Part shown: positions 11,651 through 23,040 of the stretch, one piece after another
Position numbering within the stretch: the stretch's first letter is position 1
Layout of the letters: each line of letters begins with the position of its first letter
From: Odobenus rosmarus divergens
Taxonomy: Eukaryota > Chordata > Mammalia > Carnivora > Odobenidae
Length of the DNA: 64,000 nt
NCBI RefSeq assembly: GCF_000321225.1
Contig: NW_004450941.1
Span: forward strand, 575,619-639,618
Direction of reading: 5' to 3'
Made by a program: the position numbers and the translations under genes
Notes under the pieces: model-generated
What the model was told of the DNA's origin: nothing
What the model saw: only the letters and a program-made list of their open reading frames with translations
Databases searched by the model: none

Positions 11651-12056
11651 ACAAGTCCCACGAATGGGAATTGTTGTGGCTGCCACGTGAACTTAGGTAT
11701 ATCATGTTCTCATGCTCCATGGTACAACGCTCAGGGCAAACAGTAGTCCGGGTGACAGATACTCATGGAAAAAAGGAAGGAAGGAGTAGATGGACAGATG
11801 CAAGAACAGATAGATCACGTAATGTTGAGTATTGTATAACAGATTTGAAAATACAACATTGTACTGCTTCAGTGGCTTTTAGTAACTCTCTTCCTCTCTG
11901 CCAGGTGCCTAGATCCCTGCCGAAAATATATCAGCCATAACAACAGAAATCACTAGTATCATTTTATATCATTTCACCAGCTAAAGTAACTGGCTGCCTG
12001 GTTACAAGAGAGTTATTTTTTTCACAGTGCAATGATTGCCTCTAAAGTACCTAAAG
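11651..12056. other. Unique DNA, nothing recognised
   Basis: A 102-codon plus frame at 11632-11940 starts inside the MIR relic and has no recognisable domain, so it is treated as chance. Confidence 0.5.
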
Positions 12057-12158
12057 CCGGGCACCTGGCTGGCTCAGCGGGAAGAGCATGTGACCCTTGA
12101 TCTCAGGGTTGTTAGTTCAAGCCCCATACTGGCTATAGCATTTACTAAAAATAAATAA
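12057..12158 (+). mobile_element. Short old-type CAN-SINE
   Basis: This is the short class, with a tRNA-like head (GGGCACCTGGCTGGCTCAG, then GTGACCCTTGATCTCAGGG and a TTCAAGCCCC B-box) followed directly by an A-rich AAAATAAATAA tail, with no CT-rich segment. It is one of five such copies in the window. Confidence 0.85.
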
Positions 12159-12594
12159 GCTAGAAAGTGCTTGAAGCAGTATGTTTTTAATTATGTTTCA
12201 TGATATAGAGCCAGACAGTTTTGGAGTGAAGGATGTTTGAGGAAAACGTCAAACTCCAGAAATCCCTGGCTATAACCATGAACATGCTGCTTGGCTCTTC
12301 TGTGACTTATATTTCTCACCTGTAGAATAGTACTTCATAGTTTGGGGATTTTTAAAAGTTTCTTTAGAGTTGGGTTCTTTTTTAGCTCATAGATCAGAAT
12401 TTTTGGCTCAGTGCCTGGTACATTAAAATTGTTAGCTATTTATATTAATAGTGCTAATTAATAGAAATAGCTTCTTTCATTTATCTTGTGACTTACAATT
12501 TTCAAAATGTTTTTACTGAAATTATCTCAATTGATCATCTAAGAAGCCTGGACATAAGACTTAAAAATAGCAAATTTGATCTTCTAAGACAATT
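12159..12594. other. Unique DNA, nothing recognised
   Basis: AT-rich, with no coding or repeat features recognised. Confidence 0.5.
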
Positions 12595-12634
12595 ATTAAT
12601 ATGTTCCAGGCTCTGTATTGCTTTTTCCATTCTT

Positions 12635-13324
12635 TTTTAAAGTTAAAAAAAAAAATCCATTATAATTAACATAGAGTGTTACATTAGTTTTAGGTGTAGA
12701 ATATAGTGATTCAGCAAATCTGTAAATTACTCAGTGCTCATCTTGGTTAATCCCCTTCACCTAGTCCACCCATATCCCCACCTCCCCTCTGGTAACCTAC
12801 CAGTTTGTTCTCTGTCGTTAAGAGTGCACTTTTTTTCTTTATCCCTTTTTCTTTGCTTGTTTTTTTTTCCCTTCAATTCCACATATGGGTGAAATCATAT
12901 GGTATTTGTCTTTTTCTGACTTATTTCACTTAGCATTATACTCTCTAGATCCATCCACGTCATTGCAAATGGCAAGATTTTCTTTTTGATGCCTGAGTAC
13001 ACACACACACACACACACACATTCATTGTGTATATATATATACACACCTTTGTTGTAGATATATAAGACATCCTCATTATCCATACATCAGTCGTTGGAC
13101 ACTTTGGTTGCTTCCATATCTTGGCTACTGTAAATAATGCTGCAGGTAACATAGGGGTTCATCTATCTTTTCAAATTAAAGTTTTTGTATTCTTTGGGTA
13201 GATACCCAGTAGTGGAATTACTGTGAATCCTAAGCTAGTTCTATTTTTAACTTTTCGAGTCACCTCCATACTGTTTTCCACACTGGCTGCACCACTTTGC
13301 ATTCCCACCAACAGTGCACAAGAG
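12635..13324 (-). mobile_element. 5'-truncated L1, ORF2 end and 3' UTR
   Basis: Reverse-strand carnivore L1. A T-rich tail is at the left, then the TTAGTTTTAGGTGTAGAATA 3' UTR, the CACATATGGGTGAAATCATA block and the ORF2 C-terminal region ending CACCAACAGTGCACAAGAG. A near-perfect TSD (TTGCTTTTTCCATTCTT type) occurs at 12619-12634 and 13325-13342. A microsatellite has grown inside it at about 13000-13053. Confidence 0.9.
12999..13053. repeat. (CA)n and (TA)n microsatellite
   Basis: A CA run of about eleven units, then a short unique stretch and a TA run. It lies where other L1 copies here have ATTCCATTGTATATATATA, so it probably expanded from that seed. Confidence 0.85.
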
Positions 13325-13519
13325 TTGCTTCTTTCCATTCTTAAACACAAATGTGGCAGGTAGGTGCTAGTATCCAGTTGAAGAAAATGAAGTTCTCAAA
13401 TAACTTCTTCAAAGGTGTTCAGCTAGGCAGTAGCAGAAGTCTGAATCAAATGCACTCTGAGCCATTTCTCAGTCTCAATCGCAGCACTTTCCCAACATTG
13501 ATCGTGTGACAGTTTTATT

Positions 13520-13955
13520 CTTGAGAATGTGATTGAGCATAGAGACTTTAAAGATTTATTTGAGGGAGGGTGGGGCCGAAGAGGAGGAAGGGAGAAAATC
13601 TCAAGATTCTCCCCGCTTCCCCGCTCCCTGCTGAGTGCGGAGCCTGAAACGGGATTCCATCTCATGATCCTGAGATCATGACCTGAGCCGAAATCAAATC
13701 ATCTGACTGACCATCCAGGCGCCTCAAGCATATAGACTCTAAAGCCCGTGTGTGCATGGGTCCAAATTCTGGCTCATTCACCTACCAGCTGTGTGAGCAT
13801 GGTCCTCAGTTTCCTCATCTATAGAATGGAACTTGTAATACTACTTGCTTCATCGGGTGTGGCGAGGATTAAATAAGATAATATATTCAAAGTAATTATA
13901 ATAGTCCCAGGGACGTGTTAGCCATTAATATTGGCAATTATTTCTGATGCACGTA
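13520..13955 (+). repeat. MIR relic split by a CAN-SINE
   Basis: The head (TGTGATTGAGCATAGAGACT) is left of the SINE. The remainder (13739-13955) continues AAAGCCCGTGTGTGC, then CCTCAGTTTCCTCATCTATA and GGCGAGGATTAAATAAGATA. Confidence 0.8.
13548..13726 (-). mobile_element. CAN-SINE inside a MIR
   Basis: The TSD is AGCATAGAGACT (13536-13547) against AGCATATAGACT (13727-13738), one mismatch. The body differs from the common young form, with a purine-rich left half and an AAATCAAATCATCTGACTGA block near the head, which suggests an older subfamily. Confidence 0.9.
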
Positions 13956-14058
13956 GTCATCTCCTATATAATCAAACAATTACAACTCATTGCTCTTTCA
14001 GTATACTTACTCTGTTCTGAAACTGAATGGAAGCAATTAATTTAAAAATCCAAATCCT

Positions 14059-14246
14059 GGGTGCCTGGGTGGCTCAGTCAGTTAAGCATCTGCCTTCAAC
14101 TCAGGTCATGATCCCGGGGTCCTGGGATGGAGCCCCACGTGGGGCTCCTTGCTCAGTGGGGAGCCTACTTCTGCCTCTCCCTCTTCCCCTCCCCCTGCTC
14201 ATGCTCTTTCTCTCTCTGTCAAATAAATAAATAAAATCTTTAAAAC
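14059..14246 (+). mobile_element. CAN-SINE, full length
   Basis: Head GGGTGCCTGGGTGGCTCAG, CT-rich middle and an AAATAAATAAATAAAATC tail. The TSD is AAATCCAAATCCT (14046-14058) against AAATCCAAATTCT (14247-14259). Confidence 0.95.
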
Positions 14247-14594
14247 AAATCCAAATTCTTTATTATGAGGATCGAACAATGCACTGTTTCAGCACTACCA
14301 TCTACTTTTAAATAACATTTTGGTGTGAAGTGAAGGTACCCATTTTCTGGGTTGGGAGAATGAGATACCCACAGTTCAAATGCCATTCTGAAAATGAGAA
14401 GATGATTGTCAGTGAGCCAGACATCAGTCTCAGTACTGGAGCACTATTACTAGATAGGTGATTCTGAGAACACATTGATCTACCACTTCCTATTCCCCCA
14501 ACATAAATTTAGAGTCTTGGTTGTAATAGAGCTTATGTTCCTTACATAGAACTGATTTCTGTGAGGTGTTCTGAATATCAGGTAGCTTGGGAAA

Positions 14595-14930
14595 TCATTA
14601 AAATAATAGCTACTATTTAATAAGCATCTACAGTGTTTCAAGATATGAACTAAGCCCTTTATTTTTATTTTTTTATTCTTTTTTAGAGAGAGAGAGTGTG
14701 TGTGCAAGTGAGGCGGGGAAGAGGCATTGGGGTAGAGAGAGAGAGAATCTTAAGCAGACCACATGCTCAGCATGTAGCCCGAGGCAGAACTCAGTCTCAC
14801 CACTGTGAGATCATGACCTGAGCCAAAACCAAGAGTCAGACGTTTAACTAATTGAGCCACCTGAACTAAGCCTCTTATATTCATGAGATGAAAAGATAAT
14901 CTGCAGAGCCAAGTGATAGAGATAGAACTT
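14595..14930 (-). repeat. MIR relic split by a CAN-SINE
   Basis: The left part has AATAAGCATCTACAGTGTTT and TATGAACTAAGCCC. The right part continues TTCATGAGATGAAAAGATAA after the SINE. Confidence 0.55.
14663..14862 (-). mobile_element. CAN-SINE inside a MIR
   Basis: A 16-bp TSD with one mismatch, GAACTAAGCCCTTTAT (14647-14662) and GAACTAAGCCTCTTAT (14863-14878). The middle is purine-rich and the head end is diverged (AATTGAGCCACCT), so this is an older copy. Confidence 0.9.
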
Positions 14931-15429
14931 TCTTTGTCTTTTTGTGATTTGACCTAATTTCGTTTTGTGGCCCACATCTCCTAGGGTGGCAGAAAGTCAG
15001 TGACTCACTATCCTGGCAGGATTTCCCCCTGCCCATTTCCCCATCCTTGTGAATGCAGGGCCTAGGGCTTAGAATATGCCAAAGCATTGGCTGAGAATGG
15101 GCCCGATGAGTAGGAGTGCTGGTACACCTCTGTTTCTCATCCGGGTGATCTGATCCTTGCAGGAAACCATGGAGGCATCCCTCATTTCTCCTCATAGACC
15201 TTTCGGGTGATTCTTGCCACTACTTCTCCACCATATTTAAGGATCTGGGAATCCATCTGTTATTAGTCATTCCCTGCTGGGCTTGTATAATCACTGCTGG
15301 ACTGTTTATGCTTCATCTACTGAGACATAACAGAGAATCATTCCCACTCTGGGATCTTGCTATCTTCTTGTGTCTCCTACATAGTAACCAGAGTATAGAT
15401 CCCCTTGATGTCTTGACAACTCCTTCCTT
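14931..15429. other. Unique DNA, nothing recognised
   Basis: A 104-codon minus frame at 14881-15195 crosses the MIR end and shows no recognisable domain, so it is treated as chance. Confidence 0.5.
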
Positions 15430-15606
15430 CATTGATCCTCAAGATGAGACCACAGCTGACATCTTGATTACAGCCTCATGAGAAAATCTGAGACACAGGA
15501 TCTATCAGATTACTGACTCATAGACATTGTGGGATAATAAATGTTTGTTGTTTTGAGCTGCTACGGTTTGGGGTAATTTGTTATGTGGTGATATATAACA
15601 ACTAAG
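15430..15606 (+). mobile_element. MLT1 LTR, 3' part
   Basis: Carries the MaLR LTR end: GCTGACATCTTGATTACAGC, CCTCATGAGAAAATC, GATAATAAATGTTTGTTGTT, then GGGGTAATTTGTTATGTGG. The AATAAA lies at the expected site. The 5' part is not recognisable. Confidence 0.85.
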
Positions 15607-15789
15607 ATGGAAATAAAATCTCTGTTTGCCTTCCAGTATTTCTGTCTTTTCCTAAAGTCCTTATTCAAAACCAAATCCAGGAATTTTTCCTTTTGGGCTA
15701 TGATCTCTGTTACTGTCACATCCTTCTACTGACGCAAAGTATATCACAATTCTTGAGATGAGGTGAGGGAAAGAAGCGGGAGGGCTTAT

Positions 15790-15945
15790 ACATTAGTAGA
15801 GAAAAATGGTTAGTATTTTAAAAATACCATTCTTACTTTCACTACCATTCTAACAGATAGTTATCATTATGCCCATTTTGTAAGTGAGAAAATTAAAGCT
15901 TCAGAGACATTAATTTACCAAAGGTCACACAATCATGTATTCATC
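15790..15945 (-). repeat. MIR relic
   Basis: Reverse-strand MIR core: ATTATGCCCATTTTGTAAGT, GAGAAAATTAAAGCTTCAGA, then CAAAGGTCACACAATCATG. Confidence 0.7.
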
Positions 15946-16779
15946 ATCAACCTTCATTTCTCTTCACTACATTTCACGACCACTAGGAAGAAGTTTGAGC
16001 CTACATTAGAAAAGAAGAAAACATCAACCTTGCTATTTAAATCTGCCATACAAGTTTTTATATATGTAGTGTTGTATACCAATCGAGAAAGGTTAATTTA
16101 GTGTAATTGAGGTAACAGCATAATAGGGGAGAAGTTGACTTTGGACTCTCTCGACTCTGCTTTTTTTATAAGAGCAAAACCAGACTGCAGTAATTTCTGC
16201 AAATTATGATGAAGTACATAGGAAAAATTCAGATACTAGACCAACATTTTCACCTTCTTAAGTTGTCATACTTATTCAAGTCCTATCCTACATAGTCCTT
16301 TGGAAAGACATGATTTAATATTGCTTTCACCTGTGAGACCATTCATAACATTTGTTTCTCATCACATTTTTCTTCTCATATATAATGAGTATTCATGATG
16401 GCACCTCTCTTCATCGAGCCTACAGAATTGAAATCAAAGCCAAGAAAATATATTCTGCTCTCTCCACATTGATATATTGAATCTATGACCATCTTGGCAA
16501 TACAACAAAAATTGGTGTGCTCTGTACATAAATATATATTTCTTCATTAAGTTATTTTGTATTAAATACACTTAGATTGTTTGTGTTCCTTATCTAGTCC
16601 ATCAGGTGGAGAATTTATTCAGCTGTATCTTTCTTTACTACAGCCTAAAGAATCTAGACTGCTCCAGGATATTTAACTCATCGAAACCTTTTCATTAAAT
16701 AGAGGGGTAGATAGGTAAGTGGGTCATGGTTAGATGCTTCTGCGTTTTCAATAAAAAGAGACCTTCAAAGGCCTTAAAA
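15946..16779. other. Unique DNA, nothing recognised
   Basis: No family features on either strand and no frame above 60 codons of note. Confidence 0.5.
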
Positions 16780-17045
16780 ATATTTATTACATTTATTTAA
16801 CAAACATATCATAATTACGGTATCTGACACCATTCTAAAAAATTTTGTAAGTACTAATTTAATTTTCATGACAACCCCCATAAAGCAGGTAGTCTACATT
16901 AATTTTTAAAATTGAAGAAACCAAGGCATGAAAGATTTAAATAAGTTGTCCAAGGTTGGACAGCTACTAGGCAACAGAGACAGGATTCAAAATTTGGTCT
17001 TTTGGTTGGAAGATCCATGTCCTCCACCACCACACTATGCCTTAG
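16780..17045 (-). repeat. MIR relic
   Basis: Long reverse-strand MIR with the order TTAATTTTCATGACAACCCC, AAGCAGGTAGTCTAC, AAGTTGTCCAAGGTTGGACA, then GGATTCAAAATTTGGTC. Confidence 0.75.
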
Positions 17046-17339
17046 GGACAAAAGGAATCATTTTAACAATGTTTGAGAAATCACAAGAATTTCTTTAATA
17101 GCCTATCAATGAAAATGCATACATATTTGATATCCATATATATTATGCATATTCCATTCATATGTGGCTAATCCTAATGAACAGCCCTGTGGATGACCTC
17201 TCTTAGATATGAAAGCATAGATGTATAATATCTACATATGGATATAATAGAGGAAAGCATTGCCTTATTATCAGAAGACATCTTGAGTCTTGACTGTAAC
17301 TCATTAATTATGACTTCAGTCGATTTTTATATCAGCTTT

Positions 17340-17537
17340 TTTTTTTTTTAAGATTTTATTTCTTGATTTGACAGAGAGAGAGACAGTGAGAGAGGGAACA
17401 CAAGCAGGGGGAGTGGGAGAGGGAGAAGCAGGCTTCCCGCCGAGCAGGGAGCCCGATGCAGGGCTCAATCCCAGGACCCTGGGATCACGATTGGAGCCGA
17501 AGGCAGACGCTTAACGACTGAGCCACCCAGTCACCCC
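17340..17537 (-). mobile_element. CAN-SINE, young form
   Basis: A perfect 14-bp TSD, TTTATATCAGCTTT, at 17326-17339 and 17538-17551. The body has the AACACAAGCAGGGGGAGTGG block seen in the least-diverged copies, and the head CpGs are partly kept. Another same-strand copy lies 570 bp to the right. Confidence 0.95.
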
Positions 17538-17574
17538 TTTATATCAGCTTTGTGTTTGTGTTTATGTTTTGCTC

Positions 17575-17655
17575 ACTATTGTATTATACTCTGCCCCTTG
17601 CATACTATGCTTAGCAAACATTAAGTGCTTAATAATTGTTTTTGTTGAATTGAAT
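17575..17655 (+). repeat. Possible L2/MIR 3' end
   Basis: Only the end pattern is visible: CTTAGCAAACATTAAGTGCT, then TAATAATTGTTTTTGTTGAA. It is too short to choose a family. Confidence 0.35.
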
Positions 17656-18092
17656 TGATAATGTGTACTGCTTGATTATTTGGGGATTATCTGTTGTGTC
17701 TTCCTATGAGCTGTGTAATAGTGAATTCTCCCCTATATTTAACCAAGAGCTAGATAGTACTTGCTTAGTGTACATTATCAAAAAAAAAAGATATATTGTG
17801 TAGAGGAACCAGAAAGAAACAAGTTTCATAGGAAAGTCAAATGCGTATCAACTCATAGATTAGATTCTACATGCCTTACTTATTCTTGGGTTTTGGAATA
17901 TTAGACTAGCCCATTCTGTGCTAGGAATGAAGTACTTTATGACTACCCAGGAAATTGAAATGGAAAAAAGCAAAACAACCAACTGGGTCAAATTATTACC
18001 TTGAAAAGTTTGTAGATTAGGCCTACAGTTCCAAGATACTATGTTCTGAAAGAATTCTAGTACTTTCTTCATCAAAGAATCAAAAAAGGAGG
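17656..18092. other. Unique DNA, nothing recognised
   Basis: A 71-codon minus frame at 17860-18075 has no recognisable motif. Confidence 0.5.
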
Positions 18093-18104
18093 GAAAAAGT
18101 TTTT

Positions 18105-18308
18105 TGTTTTTTTTTTTTAAAGGTTTTGTTTATTTATTTGACAGGGAGAGAGACAGCAAGAGAGGGAACACAAGCAGGGGGAGTGGGAGAGGGAGAAGCA
18201 GACTTCCCGCGGAGCAGGGAGCCCGATGCGGGGCTCCATCCCAGGACCTTGGGATCATGACCTGAGCCGAAGGCAGAGGCTTAACCGACTGAGCCACCCA
18301 GGCGCCCC
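18105..18308 (-). mobile_element. CAN-SINE, young form
   Basis: Near-consensus body with GAGCAGGGAGCCCGATGCGG and an intact head ending CCACCCAGGCGCCCC. The TSD, GAAAAAGTTTTT type, is at 18093-18104, and a diverged copy (GAAAAAAGTTCTTTTT) starts at 18310. Confidence 0.95.
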
Positions 18309-18321
18309 TGAAAAAAGTTCT

Positions 18322-19427
18322 TTTTATTGCCCTTTTAAGATGCTGTGTTTTTCTTTTTTATCTGACCTTACCCGATTTTCAGATGTTTTTTAATCACAGC
18401 TATAGGTATTCCTTTTGGGCTCAAGCAGTGTTTTTTAAAAATATGTATATAGGCAATGGATTCCTCTCCCTGTTTCTCCCCGTCTTCCCCCGCTTCCTCC
18501 TCCTCCTCCTTTCAACTGAGTATGTGAAATTACAAAGTTAATAAAGCTAACCTAAGCTAAACTTGCAAACTTGATACGGGATCTTACAAAATGTCTACAA
18601 AGAGAAATGGAAATATTTAGAAAATAATTGCCTTTAAATCACAAAAACTGTGTTGGAAGCTTTAATATGCATGAAGGTCTTGCTCTCATGTTCAGGTCAT
18701 GTTCAAAATCTCTCATTCTCATACCACTCATTGACATGCCCACTGCCAGTCACTAAAGCTCTTTCTGGCTTAAGCCCCACTTTGCTAACCTGGACTGTAG
18801 GTACTTGCGACAATGAAAAAGAATGCCTTTCTTTCAAATTCCTAGAAACTAGGAATCTTTCTCCCTCTCCAGTTTCAGTGTGGTTTGGTAAGCTGGCCTT
18901 ACTTACATTTGTTTCTTTTGTTCATTCATTGCAGTATTGAAGAGGATGCCCTCACACCTACTTTCTTCCTCTTCATTTTAGAATTCTATTCAAAAACCCA
19001 AGCTTATTAAAACCTCCAAATATATTGTTGTTGGAGACAGTAAAGTTTCCAAGGTTCTAAATTATTTATTTCTAAATAAATCTCTAAACTATAATAAATA
19101 CAGCCTATATAAGAAAATTGAAAAGATTTTTCACATTTCCCAAAAGTTGTGTTTATGTTCTCATTTATTATTCACATGAATATTCCCACTATACAGAACA
19201 AATTCTCTTTAAAAGGTGAGAGAATTGGGAAAGAATTCTACAAATCACTTAGGTGCAGTTCTTAGCACAGTTCACTCATGTATGGATTAAATGAGAATAT
19301 TAGAACAAAGATTGTCTCATTTTCAAGGTCTTTTCTTCCAGTAAATTTAAGCAAACGTCAATTAGATTTCCCTATGGTGAGGCTGCAAGCAGACACGTGC
19401 TTTTCCCTGAGACTTATTCTTTCGTTC
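18322..19427. other. Unique DNA, nothing recognised
   Basis: Contains a TCC-rich run near 18495-18511. A 96-codon plus frame at 18650-18940 has no recognisable domain. Confidence 0.5.
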
Positions 19428-19440
19428 AAAATGTACCTGG

Positions 19441-19641
19441 GGGCGCCTGGGTGGCTCAGATGGTTGGGCGTCTGCCTTCGGCTGAGGTCGTGATCCCGGG
19501 GTCCTGGGATCGAGTCCCACATTGGACTCCCTGCTCCTTGGGAGCCTGCTTCTCCCTCTGCCTCTCTCTCTCTCTCTCTCTCATGAATAAATAAATAAAA
19601 TCTTTAAAAAAAAAATTAAAAAAATAAATAAATAAATAAAT
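19441..19641 (+). mobile_element. CAN-SINE with expanded AAAT tail
   Basis: Head GGCGCCTGGGTGGCTCAG, CT repeat near 19563-19581 and a tail that grew into (AAAT)n at about 19618-19644. The TSD AAATGTACCTGG is perfect at 19429-19440 and 19642-19653. Confidence 0.95.
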
Positions 19642-19653
19642 AAATGTACCTGG

Positions 19654-20217
19654 ATTTTTTCTCTTTGACAGACTGTTCATAATGGCTCAATGGAAAGGTT
19701 TACGTGATTTATTTTACCTTGTTTTATCATTGGTGTCAGTGCTTCGGACAGTGTGTTTACCAATACAATCGGATGCTACCAATGTTGGACTGTAGACCCA
19801 AATAGCTGATGATATAAAACATTTGTCAATTTGACAAGATGATTTTTGGTTTTTAATGAAAAATGAGAAAATCAATTAAAAATGTTCATTAATATTCTTT
19901 TCAGTTTGTTGACTAAGATCATCAAAATATATGAATGGTTTTGTTTCTTCATGACCAAAGCTCCAAAATTTTGAATTATTTTAACAGTGGTAAAGTGGCC
20001 TATATACGAACCAGCAGAGTAGGATATTCTGTAACATCATCATTTTCGATGGCTATCTCCAAAATATTGTTTATTGAGATGAATTATAGTTGATGTTAGC
20101 CAAAGGAGTAACATTTATTAGGTGTATGAGATGGTAGATTAAACATTCATATTTGCGTTTTAATAAGGACCAATACTTTTTCTGCTAAAAATAAATGAAA
20201 TGCAATTTTTAATTAAA
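19654..20217. other. Unique DNA, nothing recognised
   Basis: AT-rich and without recognised features. Confidence 0.5.
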
Positions 20218-20783
20218 AATAAGTTTTTGACAAGGGTGCCAAGATCATTCAAATGAGGAAAAGCCAGTCTTTTTAACAAATTGTATTCAAAAACTAGGTA
20301 TCCACAGTCAAAAGAATGAAGCTGAATCCCTACCCTATACCAAATCCAAAAATTAACTAAAAATGGACCCATGACCTAAATTTAAGAGCCAACTCTCAGA
20401 AGAAAACATAGAGGAAAACTTCATGGCATTGGATTTGGCAGTGATTTCTTAGATATGAGGCCAAAAGTGTAGGTAACAAAAGAAAAACCATATAAATTGG
20501 AATTTATAAGAATAAAAACTTTTATATATTGAACTATCCACAGAGTTAAAAAGCAACCCATGAATTGGAGAAAAACATTTGAAAATACTATATCTGATAA
20601 GATGTTAATATCTAGAATTTTCAAAGAGAACACCAACAGATCAACACTGTGGGTAACAAAACCTGATTAACATAAGGGCAAATGACTTGAATAGCCCTTC
20701 TCCAAAGGTAATAGGTCAATTGCCAGGAAGCACAGTGAGATACTCAAGCATCACTAATCATTAAGGAAATGCAAACCAAAACC
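20218..20783 (+). mobile_element. Old L1 ORF2 fragment (L1M-class)
   Basis: Corresponds to the C-terminal third of ORF2. It begins at AAGTTTTTGACAAGGGTGCC and runs through GAATGAAGCTGAATCCCTAC, GGATTTGGCAGTGATTTCTT and ATTAAGGAAATGCAAACC. It has many frame breaks and no 3' UTR, and it stops at a sharp junction with an L1 5' UTR near 20784. Confidence 0.8.
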
Positions 20784-22335
20784 TCCGAGAGGAGGTGACA
20801 TCTGCAAGATGGAGGAATAGGAGGTCTCAAGTTCATGTCCCCCAACAAAAACAATTTTACAGTTATCCAAGGACAAAAGTGCCACTGTGGGAACTTTGGG
20901 ATCCAGGTAAGAGGTTGCAAAACCCCAATGAACCCCAAGACTGAGATGTGCCGCTTTGAAAAGGCAGGCCCACTTTCTGGTGGGAGGCTTACCAAACACG
21001 GTACTACCTACTGCCCAAAAGGAGCCCCAACCCACTATGTACTTGGATCCAACTTCACTTGGCTGCCATCCTGCAACCAGCCTCATCTTCCCATGGACCT
21101 AGATGGAGCCGCATCCATGTACCCCCAGGTTATGGTCCCACCAACCATGGACCTGATCGTAAGTTCTGGAGCAGCCCTATAACTTAGCTATAACCTTGCT
21201 CTCCTGCTGGTCCAGAAAAAAATTCCTGCCTACACAGGGACCCAGGAGGAGCCACACCTGTTCTTGCTCCTGATAACAGGCAATCAGGACACAATTTCAA
21301 AGCTGTCCTGTGACCCAGCTCCAGTCCGGCTGTCCCAGAGACCCAATGATACCAGTCCATGCAGCTGGTAGCAGGCTGGATGAACTCAGTCCCACCTGTG
21401 GACCTTGAAGAGGCTCTGAGACTCACTTCCAGCCCCACTCTGCAGTGGTCTGGGGGACGTCCTGGCCACTCATGGAACGGACAGAAGACATGCCTACTCA
21501 AATCCCTGGTGGCAGGCCTGCTGACCTTATTCCTGTGGCCGGACCCTGGAACAGCCCTGTGACCCAGCTCCAGCCCCACCTACCGTGGTCCTTGAGGCAG
21601 TCCCGTCCACCCAGGCAGCCCTCTCCAAGACCTAGTGGGAATCAAACCCATCAGTGTACCTGGTAACAGGCCCACTCTCTGTGGGCTAGACTGCAAACCT
21701 GGAAGTGGCCCCAAAGACTGACTCAGTTCTGCTCACACGCAGTCCTGGAGCAGTCCCATCCACACAGGAATCTAACAAGAACCACACATGCCTGTGCCCC
21801 TGGTGACAGGCCTGCTATCCGCAGACCCAAACTGTGGACCCCATAACAGTCATGTAACTCAGCTCCAGTCCTGTCAGTCTGGGAACCCAGCACTGGTAAA
21901 GGTAAGTATATAATCAAATTCAGAATACTCTAATACTGTGAGGAAAGCACTTTTACCACAGGCAATAATATTGGGGTGCCCAGGTGGCTCATTCAGTTAA
22001 GTGTCTGTCTTTGGTTCAGGTCATCTCAGGGTCTTGTAATCGAGCCCCACATGGGGCTCTCTGCTTGGTGGGGAGCCTGCTTCTCCCTCTCCCTCTGTTC
22101 TTGCCCCTGCTTGTATGTGAGCGTGTGCTCTCTCTCTGTCAAATAAATAAATAAAATCATTTTTAAAATAGGCAAAAGTATTAAAATACTATAGATACAA
22201 TACTTTCTTAATGAACACACTAAAAATAATGTGAATTGTGACATAAAAATATAAAGTGGGGGAAGAAAAGTATAGAATTTTTAGATGCAATTAAAATTGT
22301 TATCAGCTTAAAATAGACTGTTATAAGGTATATCG
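20784..22335 (+). mobile_element. Old L1 5' UTR with degenerate internal repeats
   Basis: It starts near GACATCTGCAAGATGGAGGA, a typical L1 5' start, and ends with the GTTATCAGCTTAAAATAGAC block that in old mammalian L1s lies upstream of ORF1. Between about 21260 and 21890 the sequence is GC-richer and built of degenerate repeats: GACCCAGCTCCAG motifs at about 21313 and 21560 with a diverged copy near 21855, and GGTGGCAGGCCTGCTGACC-like motifs near 21508, 21660 and 21800. No ORF1 follows. Long frames (110-131 codons) here are by-products of this composition. A SINE interrupts it at 21973-22169. Confidence 0.7.
21973..22169 (+). mobile_element. CAN-SINE inside the old L1 5' UTR
   Basis: Head GGGGTGCCCAGGTGGCTCA and an AAATAAATAAATAAAATC tail. 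The TSD is AGGCAATAATATT (21960-21972) against AGGCAAAAGTATT (22170-22182), with two mismatches. Confidence 0.9.
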
Positions 22336-22934
22336 ATGCTGCAAATAGAATATGCACGTGCAGAAATTTCTATATGTTTTCCTTTCCTTTTTAAATTCCA
22401 ATGTACTATTTGCTGTCAAAGAATTATTTAGTGCTAAGAAGCAAGTTTATATCCCTATGAGAAGGTAACTTTCCCATCTGAAGCTCTGAAATCATTTAGT
22501 TTATATTGGTTTTGATCAAATCAGGAGACAGCAAAAGATGAGAAAATGATTTCAAACAATAATCCTACTCTGTTCCTAAGACTGGGATATTTTATGGATG
22601 ACAGCTAGATTAAATTGGAGTAAGAATTGCTCACAATGATGAATGCCGCTGTTCATTCATAGTACCTTGAAAAGAGAAAGAAAGTAATTTTTCTTTAAAA
22701 GGAAAATCAATAGCCTGAAGGAATGATCAATTACTGAAGACAAATCCTGAGAAGATTTATCAAGAATTTCAGCTTCATCATCCTCTTCGAACTCATGAGG
22801 CCTTTGGTCAGAGCATGGATGACAGATTCTTCAGGAACCTCTGCCCCTACTCACTACTAAATTTGACCCCAAAGGCAGCTGGGAAAGCATGGTTGTTGAG
22901 CTGCAGGTTTTCCCATGGCCCTTAACAGCAAATA
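22336..22934. other. Unique DNA, nothing recognised
   Basis: No recognised repeat or coding frame. Confidence 0.5.
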
Positions 22935-23040
22935 CTTGACAAGCCGTTCATTCGTTCACTCATTCATTCAGGAAATGCTTTTTGAGCATCCACTATGAGC
23001 TAAGCCGTAGAGTGAGAGAATATAACCCGAAACAAAAGGA
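22935..23040 (-). repeat. L2 3' end relic
   Basis: Reverse-strand L2 end: TTCACTCATTCATTCAGGAA, ATGCTTTTTGAGCATCCACT, then ATGAGCTAAGCC. Confidence 0.55.

Larger units (their letters stand above)
12595..13495 (-). repeat. MIR relic split by an L1 insertion
   Basis: The left part (12595-12634) carries ATATGTTCCAGGCTCTGTAT and the right part (13343-13495) continues with the GGCAGGTAGGTGCTAGTATC block and the end of a reverse MIR. The L1 at 12635-13324 sits between them with its TSD, so the MIR is older. Confidence 0.6.

Noticed and set aside
12999..13053. Short regular repeats as possible CRISPR or other array
   Set aside because: They are simple microsatellites inside an L1. The sequence is vertebrate nuclear DNA and there is no spacer structure.
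20754..21579. Frames of 110-131 codons on both strands
   Set aside because: They lie in the GC-rich, internally repeated L1 5' UTR, with no start context or domain.
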